NCBI GenBank assembly: GCA_024278755.1
Contig: JAJRSO010000063.1
Location: 1 to 64,000 of the forward strand
Length of the DNA stretch: 64,000 bases
Direction: 5' to 3'
Source: Calditrichota bacterium
GTDB taxonomy: Bacteria; Calditrichota; Calditrichia; Calditrichales; Calditrichaceae
Position 1 is the first letter of the stretch; each line of letters begins with the position of its first letter. The notes under the pieces are model-generated. The model saw only the letters and a list, made by a program, of their open reading frames with translations, was not told where the DNA came from and did no database searches. Made by a program: the position numbers and the translations under genes. This document shows, piece after piece, positions 52,436-60,805 of this stretch.

Positions 52436-53275
52436 TTAAGCCGAAAGTCGTTTTACGACTTCACATAGTAACAGAGTTAGTTTTGGTTCGGTTTTTCCCG
52501 CCACAGCGATAATCTCTTCCACATTCACCGCTTTAAGCGCATCAGGAAAACACTCGTCCGTAATAACGGAAATACCCAGTACTTCCATTCCCTGGTGATT
52601 GGCCGCAATCACCTCGGGAACGGTGGACATACCGACCACATCGGCGCCTGCCGTGCGCAGAAAACGATATTCCGCCTTGGTTTCCAAATTCGGACCGGTC
52701 ACTGCCGTAAAGCAGCCTTTCTGTACTTTCAACTTATTTTCCAGGGCAATTTCTTCGGCGAGAGCAATCAGGCGCCGGGAATAGGGCTCGGACATATCCG
52801 GGAAGCGCGGACCAAATTCATCCAGATTCGGACCGATAAGCGGATTATTGCCCAGCAAATTAATCTGGTCGTCTATGAGCATTAAATCGCCTTTGCGGTA
52901 CTGCGGATTCAATCCGCCGCCGGCGTTGGAAATGAGCAGGGTTTTAATTCCCAGCAGATGCATCAGGCGAATGGGAAAAACAATTCGCTGCATGGTAAGT
53001 CCTTCGTAATAATGAAAACGCCCTTGCATCACCATAATATATTTTCCGCCCAGCAATCCGAAAATCAATTTTCCGGCGTGGCTTTCTACGGTGGATTCCG
53101 GGAAATGGGGAATATCGGCATAATTTAATTTAACCTGTACTTCTATTTCCGAAACAAGGCCGCCAAGACCCGTCCCCAAAATGATACCGGCCACCGGTTG
53201 TTCCGATATTTTACCCCGGATAAAAGCTTCCGCTTCTTTTAGTTGTAAACGGTATTCTTCAATATCAAAATTCAT
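52436..53275 (-). CDS. Purine nucleoside phosphorylase
   Basis: A 279-residue PNP of the trimeric (PNP-I/MTAP-like) type that phosphorolyses purine nucleosides. Features include GIILGTGLGGLV (phosphate site), VMQGRFHYYEG, ISNAGGGLN, and the substrate-site GPNLETKAEYRFLRTAGADVVGMS-type region (GPNLETKAEYRFLR). Glu and Asn determinants suggest activity on 6-oxopurines. The gene ends 176 bp before ileS starts; it is a separate unit. Confidence 0.94.
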   Translation of the reverse strand: MNFDIEEYRLQLKEAEAFIRGKISEQPVAGIILGTGLGGLVSEIEVQVKLNYADIPHFPESTVESHAGKLIFGLLGGKYIMVMQGRFHYYEGLTMQRIVFPIRLMHLLGIKTLLISNAGGGLNPQYRKGDLMLIDDQINLLGNNPLIGPNLDEFGPRFPDMSEPYSRRLIALAEEIALENKLKVQKGCFTAVTGPNLETKAEYRFLRTAGADVVGMSTVPEVIAANHQGMEVLGISVITDECFPDALKAVNVEEIIAVAGKTEPKLTLLLCEVVKRLSA

Positions 53276-53306
53276 ATAGTTCTGCTTTCTATGTTTTAGT
53301 AGTCAG

Positions 53307-53371
53307 CTTTTATTTATTACTTACTACCTACTACTTGATACTTGATACTTTTGTCTTGCTACTTCCTACTT
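53307..53371. repeat. Low-complexity CTACTTGATACTT-type intergenic repeat
   Basis: Tandem-like short units (TACTTACTACCTACTACTTG then ATACTTGATACTT) between the PNP gene and the lipoprotein gene. It looks like simple-sequence expansion; no function is evident. Confidence 0.5.
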
Positions 53372-53970
53372 TTCTTCAACCGTTCCAGCTCTTTTTTCTT
53401 TTTGTCCATCTCTTTCTTTTCCACCAGATAGCGTGCTTTACGGGTTTTAAAAACCGCATCGTCAAAATCGGCATTCGAACCCAGCCAGCCAAAGACCACG
53501 GCCCCAATGGTTCCGAATGCGGCAATGGCACCGATTGCGGCATCGCTGTTGCCCGTATCTCCGTCCTCTTTAGGAGCAAAGAGAGCAATGGCGGTTCCGG
53601 CCCCGGCTGCGGCTCCGAGGATTAATCCCCCGCCTCCATAGAGCAGCGTTTTCTTTAGCCCCTTATGGGATTTTATTTCGGCTTTGGGCATTTCGTACCC
53701 GTTAAAATCCAGATAGCGGTTCAAATATTCCATACTTTTAACAGCGTCGTACATTACGGTGTCGGTTTTATGGGTAGCAGCATTGACAAAAAAGAGCTGT
53801 TCTTTATCGCCCTTAAAAATAACGCCCTCTTTTACGGACCCGTCCGCTAAGATCATTTTTACGGAAGACTGCGGTTTTACATCGCGTACCGCGCTGATGC
53901 GGCCTGAAGCGCAACTGCTCAAACTGACGGCGGCAAGTGCGAGTAGAAGTAACATAAATGTATTTTTCAT
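53359..53970 (-). CDS. Predicted lipoprotein with glycine-zipper segment
   Basis: A 203-residue lipoprotein: signal peptide with lipobox LSSC. The domain after it (SVKMILADGSVKEGVIF) looks like a small beta-barrel/SH3-like module. Two glycine/alanine-rich segments (about 106-130 and 144-165; LGAAAGAGTAIALF) resemble glycine zippers that insert in membranes. The C-terminus is a strongly charged coiled coil (VEKKEMDKKKKELERLKK). No family could be named. GAGGAA lies 5 nt upstream of the ATG. Confidence 0.75.
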   Translation of the reverse strand: MKNTFMLLLLALAAVSLSSCASGRISAVRDVKPQSSVKMILADGSVKEGVIFKGDKEQLFFVNAATHKTDTVMYDAVKSMEYLNRYLDFNGYEMPKAEIKSHKGLKKTLLYGGGGLILGAAAGAGTAIALFAPKEDGDTGNSDAAIGAIAAFGTIGAVVFGWLGSNADFDDAVFKTRKARYLVEKKEMDKKKKELERLKKSRK

Positions 53971-54024
53971 AATTTCCTCAAAATTTATTATCGGTGGATT
54001 CTCGTGTAAATGATTGGCTAATTA

Positions 54025-54678
54025 CTACAGTTTATCATCATCAAATATATCGCCAAAGAATTCGTGTCCCTTATTTTTTTCAACCACAGGCGGCGCGCTC
54101 TGTTCCGGTTCCTGACTGGTTTTAATAACCGGAGGAGCGGAGGGCGCGGCGGTTTTTTTTCGTTCCGGCCGGCGGGGCGTTGCCGAAAATGTTTTTTTTG
54201 TGCGATCCTTTACTTCCGAAATTCCCTCTTCATCGATTTCCAGCACTTCCAATAATTCTATCTGTGAAGTCAGCAGATGGCGCAGACGGGCAATAAACGA
54301 CTCTTTTTGCTGGCGCAGAGTATTGACCTCTTCGCGCATGGAAAGCACTTCCTGACGCGCCTTATCAATCATCTGCGTGGCGGATAGCTCGGCTTCTCTC
54401 TTCACCAGAGTCGCTTCTTTTTCGGACGTCTGTTTGGAAAGCTGCGAGGTTTTCTGCATATTGTACAGGGTCTCTTTCAGCGTTTTTTCCACTTCCTTAA
54501 AGTGTTTTAATTCCGCCTCAACCGAAATCACCCGTTTGGACAAGGTGCTGTTTTCCTGGATCAGATTTTCATAATCTTCCGCCAGTTTTTCCATGAACGT
54601 ATCCACTTCCACGACGTCATAGCCACGCATGGCTTTTTTAAACTCTTGTTTGCGTATTTCAAGCGGTGATAATCTCAC
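54025..54678 (-). CDS. DivIVA domain protein
   Basis: A 217-residue cytoplasmic protein. The N-terminal DivIVA motif (MRLSPLEIRKQEFKKAMRGY with YDVVEVDTFM) is followed by a long coiled coil (about 30-150) and a proline-rich acidic tail. DivIVA proteins sense membrane curvature and position division or polar-growth factors; Gram-negative members are less understood. The ATG overlaps the yggS stop by 4 bp, giving translational coupling. DUF3467 and yggS precede it. Confidence 0.92.
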   Translation of the reverse strand: MRLSPLEIRKQEFKKAMRGYDVVEVDTFMEKLAEDYENLIQENSTLSKRVISVEAELKHFKEVEKTLKETLYNMQKTSQLSKQTSEKEATLVKREAELSATQMIDKARQEVLSMREEVNTLRQQKESFIARLRHLLTSQIELLEVLEIDEEGISEVKDRTKKTFSATPRRPERKKTAAPSAPPVIKTSQEPEQSAPPVVEKNKGHEFFGDIFDDDKL

Positions 54679-55358
54679 TGAACCTCCCGTGATCCAAAAA
54701 TAGCCGTGCCAACGCGCACGATTGTACTTCCCTCTTCAATGGCCGTTTCAAAATCCGCCGACATACCCATGGAGAGCTCCGCTGTGTTTTCCGGCGCGGT
54801 AAACCGGCTAACCTCTTCTTTTATGCGGCGCAGTAATTGAAACGATGCGCGTATTTTTTTTTCATCCGAAACGAAGGGAGCAATGGTCATAAAGCCCTTT
54901 AAAACAATCCCCTGCATATCGTTCATTTTAAGAAAAGCATCCGCGGCCTCCTGTGGTGAAAACCCGTATTTGGCTTTCTCACCGGAGGTATTTATCTCCA
55001 TTAAAACAGAAACCGACAAGCCGTGTTTCTGCGCATAGCGCGAGGCCGCTTCCGCCAGCGCAAGGGAATCAATCGAATGTAGCAGATGCACATGCGGCAG
55101 TACATATTTTATTTTATTACTCTGTAAATGTCCGATAAAGTGCCATTCAATATCGTCCGGCAGGCCGATTACTTTACTTTTGAACTCCTGAGCCCGGCTT
55201 TCTCCGAAAATGCGCAGCCCGGCTTCGTAGGCTTTTTTGATGGATTCGGCCGGAAAAGTTTTGCTGACGGCAACGAGGGTTACCTCGTTCCGGCTCCTTC
55301 CGCTGCGCGCACAGGCCCGCTGAATCCGTTCTTCTACTTTTTGAATGGCGTCTAACAT
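54675..55358 (-). CDS. YggS/PROSC family pyridoxal-phosphate homeostasis protein
   Basis: A 227-residue PLP-binding protein with a TIM barrel. The PLP lysine lies in TLVAVSKTFP, and FGESRAQEF, WHFIGHLQSNK, MEINTSGEKAK and LSMGMSADFETAI are characteristic. Members maintain free PLP levels; no catalytic reaction is known. I start at the ATG directly after the DUF3467 gene (4 bp), since upstream codons overlap that gene. The gene lies next to divIVA, a widespread neighbourhood. Confidence 0.94.
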   Translation of the reverse strand: MLDAIQKVEERIQRACARSGRSRNEVTLVAVSKTFPAESIKKAYEAGLRIFGESRAQEFKSKVIGLPDDIEWHFIGHLQSNKIKYVLPHVHLLHSIDSLALAEAASRYAQKHGLSVSVLMEINTSGEKAKYGFSPQEAADAFLKMNDMQGIVLKGFMTIAPFVSDEKKIRASFQLLRRIKEEVSRFTAPENTAELSMGMSADFETAIEEGSTIVRVGTAIFGSREVQ

Positions 55359-55362
55359 TTTT

Positions 55363-55656
55363 TTAGAATCCGATACTTTTATCTTTTCCCGGCATGCCGT
55401 ACACTTTAACTTCGCCAAATTCCGCTTCGTATTTTTTGATATTTTCTTCCAGCGCGCCCAGCAGTGATTTGGCATGTTGCGGCGCCATTATAATTCGCGA
55501 ATAGACTTTTGTCTTTGCTTTGCCCGGCAAAACCCGTGTAAAATCAAACACAAATTCCGCCGGCGAATGCGAAATAAGCACCAGATTACTGTAGATGCCT
55601 TCCGCTTCGGCCTCGCCCAATTCAATATTTATCTGTTTTCCCGGTTGCTGCTCCAT
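55363..55656 (-). CDS. DUF3467 family protein
   Basis: A 97-residue protein of the DUF3467 family, cytoplasmic, with EGIYSNLVLISHSPAEFVFD and SRIIMAPQHAKSLLGALEEN as conserved parts. Function is unknown. It is the first gene of the DUF3467-yggS-divIVA set, with GGAG about 5 nt upstream of the ATG, and it diverges from dnaG across 100 bp. Confidence 0.9.
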   Translation of the reverse strand: MEQQPGKQINIELGEAEAEGIYSNLVLISHSPAEFVFDFTRVLPGKAKTKVYSRIIMAPQHAKSLLGALEENIKKYEAEFGEVKVYGMPGKDKSIGF

Positions 55657-55756
55657 ATTTCTCCATTCGAACCTATGGGTTCAACTTGTTTATTTTTAAG
55701 GAAATAATTACATTCTGAGCAATTTAGAGAAATCCATTTTTTAAGTCAAGGAAACC

Positions 55757-57556
55757 ATGCCCCGAATCCCGGAAGACAAGATCGATGAAGTGCGCGCATC
55801 GGCCAATATTGTGCACTATATTCAGCAATTTGTAAATCTGAAAAAAGCCGGGCAAAATTTTAAAGGCCTCTGTCCGTTTCATTCGGAAAAAACGCCCTCC
55901 TTTGTAGTCAGCCCCGAAAAGCAATTGTTTAAATGTTTTGGCTGTGGGAAAGGCGGCAATGTTTTTACCTTTATTAAAGAGTACGAAAAGGTTCCCTTCA
56001 TCGAAGCGGTTCAGAAGGCGGCGGAGTTCGCCGGTATCGCCCTGCCCAAAGACGACGGGCCTTCGGAAAATACCGGTTATTTCCAGCAGTTGTACGCCAT
56101 CAACGAAACGGCCTGTTCGTTTTTCGAGCAGAATTTATGGAACGGGCAGTATAAAAGATACCTGCAGTATTTTATCGACCGCAATCTTTCCGAAGAAACC
56201 ATTAAAAAATTCCGTCTCGGATTTGCCCCCGATTCCTATGAGAAACTGCTGCCCCTGCTCAAATCGGCCGGGCACGATCTGGAAGAGGCCGCCAATCTGG
56301 GCCTGATTAACCGCAGCGAAAAATCCCAAGGCTGGTTCGACAAATTCCGTTTCCGGGTGATTTTCCCTTTTCATAATACGGCCGGTAGAATTATCGGTTT
56401 TGGGGGGCGGAAACTGAGGGAAGAACAACAGCCCAAATATTTAAACAGCCCCGAAAGTCCCATTTACAAAAAAGGTGAGATATTATACGGTCTGCACCAG
56501 GCCATTCAGTCGGTGCGTGAAAATGGTTTTTTATATATTGTGGAAGGTTATTTTGACCTGCTGCGTCTGGTGGAAGCCGGCATTAACAATGTGGCCGCGG
56601 TTAGCGGCACCGCCTTTACCGAAAACCAGGCCCGGCTCATCCGACGCTACACTAAAAATGTGTATATCGCCTTTGATGGCGACAGCGCCGGCCGCAAGGC
56701 CTCTGTCCGCGCCGCACAGATTATTGAAAAAGAGGGCCTCAGCGCCTTTATTGTACGTCTTCCCGACGACGAAGACCCGGACACCTTCATTTTAAATTTC
56801 AGCACGGCCGCTTTTGAGGAGATCCGAAAGAAGAATTTGTCCCCGTTGGAGTTTCAGATCGACGCTTTTTTTCAGGAGAATAAAAACCCGCCGCTGGAAG
56901 AAAAAGAGTCCTTTATCGAAAACGTGCTCAATCAATTGGCCGAACTGCCCAACCAGGTCAAAACAGGACTCTATCTGCATCAGTTGTCCGACCGCCTGCA
57001 AATCAACGAAAGTCTGCTGGTGGATCAGCTGAACCGTTTTAAGCGCTTCCGGCTGAAAAATAAAACAAAGGAAGAAGCTACGGCTTCCCCAAAAATAAAA
57101 ACGCACAGCGGAATGTATAAGGCCGAAGCCGGTATTTTGGGACTGTTACTAAACGGCAAATCTGAAATCCGTAACACCATTCTCGGTGAAATCGGTATCG
57201 ATTCCTTTACAAATCCAAATTTCATTCGCCTCTTCGAGTATTTGATACAGGAATACGAGGAGACCGGCGGTTTAAATCCCGGCCGTCTGCTGGACCGGTT
57301 TAGCGAAGACGAGGAGATGGTCAAAACTATCACCGAACTCTCCATTGCCGAATACGGGGACGAAGCCAAATTTGCCAAGGATTGTGTTTTTCAGTTAAAA
57401 CGTTTCCAACTTGAAAAACGCAATACGGAACTGGCGCAGTTGATCAAACAGGAGGCGGCCTCGGACGACGCGGTTTTACACTACCAGCGCAGTCTGATGG
57501 AAACAAAAAAACAACTGAACGAATTAACCAAACAGCACCGTTCGCAGGCTTTTTAA
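55757..57556 (+). CDS. dnaG: DNA primase
   Basis: A 599-residue primase that makes RNA primers for replication. The N-terminal zinc finger (Cys39, His42, Cys60, Cys63; CPFHSEKTPSFV) is followed by the catalytic core, including the TOPRIM parts YIVEGYFD and AFDGDSAG with the acidic metal ligands. The C-terminal 150 residues resemble the helicase-binding domain. AAGGAAACC lies just before the ATG. It is the only replication gene on the plus strand here and is not followed by rpoD, the arrangement in many bacteria. Confidence 0.97.
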   Translation: MPRIPEDKIDEVRASANIVHYIQQFVNLKKAGQNFKGLCPFHSEKTPSFVVSPEKQLFKCFGCGKGGNVFTFIKEYEKVPFIEAVQKAAEFAGIALPKDDGPSENTGYFQQLYAINETACSFFEQNLWNGQYKRYLQYFIDRNLSEETIKKFRLGFAPDSYEKLLPLLKSAGHDLEEAANLGLINRSEKSQGWFDKFRFRVIFPFHNTAGRIIGFGGRKLREEQQPKYLNSPESPIYKKGEILYGLHQAIQSVRENGFLYIVEGYFDLLRLVEAGINNVAAVSGTAFTENQARLIRRYTKNVYIAFDGDSAGRKASVRAAQIIEKEGLSAFIVRLPDDEDPDTFILNFSTAAFEEIRKKNLSPLEFQIDAFFQENKNPPLEEKESFIENVLNQLAELPNQVKTGLYLHQLSDRLQINESLLVDQLNRFKRFRLKNKTKEEATASPKIKTHSGMYKAEAGILGLLLNGKSEIRNTILGEIGIDSFTNPNFIRLFEYLIQEYEETGGLNPGRLLDRFSEDEEMVKTITELSIAEYGDEAKFAKDCVFQLKRFQLEKRNTELAQLIKQEAASDDAVLHYQRSLMETKKQLNELTKQHRSQAF

Positions 57557-57985
57557 TTATCATGGATGAGTCCAGTCTAAAAAGGCATAGCCATTGATTT
57601 CCACAGAAGGACACGGATTGTTTTTATTGAAATGACATTGAATAGATTCGTGTAAATTCGTGGAATTCGTGGTTTTTATAGAGAACTCAAAGATAGCAGC
57701 GTTTTTAACGGTACGAATCCTAAAAGGCTTCGCACTGCGATCGGCTATATGGAAAGACGAAGCACTCCCCGCTCAGTCACGGGAGATCACTTCGCCCTTC
57801 GTCCTCGTGAAGACGGCACAAACAGCGCTTGCCAGTCTTTGATTGAAGCGCTTTTAACGGTACGAATCCCAACAGGCTTCGCACCGCGAATTACAAGTTC
57901 ACAATCAATAGGCTTAAACATCCTCTGTGCTTTCTTGTGGTAGAAGGTTTGAAATTTGTTTATTGCGATTTTTGGGAAGGCAAAG
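57557..57985. other. Intergenic region with inverted repeat copy D
   Basis: Between convergent dnaG and polA. It starts with text like 'ccacagaaggacacggatt' and holds the full inverted copy of the dispersed repeat. No gene or clear terminator was seen. Confidence 0.5.
57699..57889 (-). repeat. Dispersed intergenic repeat, copy D (inverted, with two end units)
   Basis: Read on the minus strand it has the core GTTTGTGCCGTCTTCACGAG and GGGCGAAGTGATC, and at each end a 42-bp unit (57699-57740 and 57848-57889) that differ at only about four positions. Copies A-C are in the other orientation. Confidence 0.75.
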
Positions 57986-60718
57986 TCAGTGTGCTTCCAA
58001 CCAGTTTTTGCCAATGCCGCTGTCGGCTTTTATGGGCAGATTCAGTTTAAACGCATTCTCCATCATTTCGGTCACCCGTTTGGTCACCCGCTCCACTGCA
58101 TCCCGATGTACTTCGAACACCAGTTCGTCATGCACTTGCAGCAGCATCCGCGCCGCAACTTTTTCTTCATTTAAATAGCGCTGTACTTCATTCATCGCCT
58201 TTTTAATGAGATCGGCAGCCGAGCCCTGAATGGGCGTGTTTACCGCATTGCGTTCGGCAAATTCCCGGATTTGGCGGTTACTGCTTTTAATCTCCGGAAG
58301 GTAGCGGCGACGGTGCAGCATTGTTTCGGCATAACCAAGACGGGCCGCGGTTTCCTTCGCTTTATGTATATAATCGGCGATTCCCGGATAGGCGGCAAAA
58401 TAATCGGCAATAAATTCTTCCGCTTCCGGCACGGAAATGTGCAGACGCGAAGCCAACCCGTAACGGCTCATCCCGTAAATAATGCCAAAATTAATCTCCT
58501 TGGCTTTGCGGCGTTGGTCGCCGGTTACCGCTTCCAGCGGGACGCCAAAAATCAGCGCGGCGGTTTTGGAATGAATATCGAGGTTTTGCTTAAAACTTTC
58601 GATCATAGCCGTATCGCCGGAAAGATGGGCCATAATGCGCAGCTCGATTTGCGAATAATCGATGCTTAAAATCAGATAATCCTTTTGTGAAGGGACAAAG
58701 GCCTTACGGATTTGCCGTCCGATTTCGGTACGGATAGGAATATTTTGTAAATTGGGATTACTGCTGGATAAACGTCCGGTGGCAGCCACACTCTGGTTAA
58801 ACGATGTGTGCACCTTCCCTGTTTTCGGATGCACCAGCCCGGGAAGGGCGTCAAGATAGGTATTTTTCAGTTTGGTTAATTTACGGTATTCCATAATTTT
58901 TTCAACTACGGGATGCCCAAGATAACGCTCCAGAATTTTCTCCGAAGTGGAATACTGCCCTGTTTTAGTGCGCGGCGGTTTTTTCAAATTAAGGTCTTTG
59001 TGAATTTCAAGCGTATCAAACAGCAGTGTTCCCAACTGCTGCGGAGAATTTAGATTAAACTCCTCTTTGGCTGTTTCGAAGATACCGTTTTTCAGTGTTT
59101 CCACCTGAACGGCAGCCTGCTGCGACAGCGCGCTCAGGACTTCCGTATCCAGTTTAACCCCGTTCCGCTCCATCTGCATCAGTGTACGCACCAGGGGCAT
59201 TTCTAAGTGATAAAACAGATCGTCCATCTCGTTTTCCGCGATTCTCGGTTTCATCAAACGGTAGAGTTTAAAAGTAATATCCGCGTCTTCCGCGGCATAA
59301 TCGGCCGTTTGCAACGCCGGAATCTCAGTCATCTTTTTTTGATTTTTCCCCTTGCCGATCAATGCTTCGATATGAATCATTTCGTAACCGAGATACTGTT
59401 CGGACACCTTGTCCAGCTTATGCTGTCCGGAGGGATTGAGCAGGTACGAGGCAATCATCGTGTCAAAATAGAGTCCGTTTACTTCCACGCCATGCTGTTC
59501 CATAATCTGCGCGTCAAACTTTAAATTATGGCCGATTTTGCGAATCTTCGGATTGGAAAATATGGGCTTAAGCGCTTGCAGAACCTTTTGTTTATTCAGG
59601 GCAAAATCCGGATGCTGCAGCGGAATATAGGCGGCTTTGTTTTCCTGCCAGGCAAAGGCAATGCCGGCAATTTCCGCCGTCAGAAAATCCAGAGAACTGG
59701 TTTCCAGATCAAACACAAACTCCGGCTGAGCGGAACACTCTTTAACAAATTCCTGAAAATCGGCCTCTGTTTTAAGCAGACGGTAGTCGGCCGGATTTTC
59801 CGTTTCCTCGAAGGTGTCAAACAGGTCCCGCGTCCCGTAGCGGGCGGAAAGCTTTTGCATGCGGTCGGAAAGGGTGCGGAATTCTAATTGGGACATGAGC
59901 GCCACCGCTTTATCATTGTCCCATATTTTAAAGGCCAGGTCTTCCAGTTTGAGTTCGAGCGGCACATGCGTATCGATGGTGGCAAGATGTTGTGAAAGCT
60001 CGGCATCGTCACGGTATTCCAGTAAATTTGTTTTTACCGTTCCCTCTTTTAGCGTATCAATTTTCCGGTACAATTCCTCAAGACTGCCGTAAGCCGCCAG
60101 CAAATTTGCGGCCGTTTTTTTGCCGATTTTAGGCACGCCGGGAATATTATCGGAGCTATCGCCCATCAAAGCCAGATAGTCCACTACCTGAGTGGCTTCG
60201 ATACCCATTTTTTCTTTGATCTCTTTGGGCCCTAATATTTCCGCCTTTTGTTTGGCTTTTGGCGGTGTGTACATAAACACGTGTTTATTCACAAGCTGCG
60301 CCATATCTTTATCGCCCGAAACAATGAACACATCCAGGTTCGGACCGGCATAGGCAGCGGCCAGCGTGCCGATAATATCGTCCGCTTCGAAACCGGCTTT
60401 TTCGATGCGCAGAAGGCGCAGCTGATCCAGCGTATCGATAAGACGCGGAAACTGAGCCGACATCTCTTCGGGCATCTTAGCGCGGTTAGCTTTATACGCG
60501 TCATAAATTTTATGACGAAAAGTGGGTTCTTTGGTATCAAAGACAACTGCGAGATACTCCGGTTTTTCCTCTTCAATCAGGCGTACCAAAGTCATTAAAA
60601 ATCCGTATGTGGTGGACGTATCTTCGCCTTTGGAATTGATCAGCGGGTTGCGGACAAAAGCGAAATAGCTGCGGTAATAAAGCGCCGATCCGTCGATAAG
60701 AAACATTTTTTGAGCCAT
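57986..60718 (-). CDS. polA: DNA polymerase I
   Basis: A 910-residue polymerase for gap filling, primer removal and repair. The N-terminal 5' nuclease (about 1-290) is complete, with DGSALYYRSYFAF and VVFDTKEPTFRHK. The 3'-5' exonuclease (about 310-490) keeps FVFDLETSSL and YAAEDADITF, so proofreading should be active. The polymerase domain (about 520-910) has ILSIDYSQIELRIMAHLS, the O-helix FGIIYGMSRYG (in RRKAKEINFGIIYG), and LLQVHDELVFEV. All key residues look normal. Confidence 0.97.
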   Translation of the reverse strand: MAQKMFLIDGSALYYRSYFAFVRNPLINSKGEDTSTTYGFLMTLVRLIEEEKPEYLAVVFDTKEPTFRHKIYDAYKANRAKMPEEMSAQFPRLIDTLDQLRLLRIEKAGFEADDIIGTLAAAYAGPNLDVFIVSGDKDMAQLVNKHVFMYTPPKAKQKAEILGPKEIKEKMGIEATQVVDYLALMGDSSDNIPGVPKIGKKTAANLLAAYGSLEELYRKIDTLKEGTVKTNLLEYRDDAELSQHLATIDTHVPLELKLEDLAFKIWDNDKAVALMSQLEFRTLSDRMQKLSARYGTRDLFDTFEETENPADYRLLKTEADFQEFVKECSAQPEFVFDLETSSLDFLTAEIAGIAFAWQENKAAYIPLQHPDFALNKQKVLQALKPIFSNPKIRKIGHNLKFDAQIMEQHGVEVNGLYFDTMIASYLLNPSGQHKLDKVSEQYLGYEMIHIEALIGKGKNQKKMTEIPALQTADYAAEDADITFKLYRLMKPRIAENEMDDLFYHLEMPLVRTLMQMERNGVKLDTEVLSALSQQAAVQVETLKNGIFETAKEEFNLNSPQQLGTLLFDTLEIHKDLNLKKPPRTKTGQYSTSEKILERYLGHPVVEKIMEYRKLTKLKNTYLDALPGLVHPKTGKVHTSFNQSVAATGRLSSSNPNLQNIPIRTEIGRQIRKAFVPSQKDYLILSIDYSQIELRIMAHLSGDTAMIESFKQNLDIHSKTAALIFGVPLEAVTGDQRRKAKEINFGIIYGMSRYGLASRLHISVPEAEEFIADYFAAYPGIADYIHKAKETAARLGYAETMLHRRRYLPEIKSSNRQIREFAERNAVNTPIQGSAADLIKKAMNEVQRYLNEEKVAARMLLQVHDELVFEVHRDAVERVTKRVTEMMENAFKLNLPIKADSGIGKNWLEAH

Positions 60719-60805
60719 AGTTTACCTATATGAAGTGTTAGATTTTAAATTTTACCCTTCGACTTCGCTCAGGGCGCTTTCCCCGGTGACGGGAGCTCTC
60801 GAAGC

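Noticed and set aside
53307-53371. CTACTTGATACTT units considered as a CRISPR or regulatory array
   Set aside because: Units are too short and irregular and there are no spacers or cas genes; simple-sequence expansion is enough.
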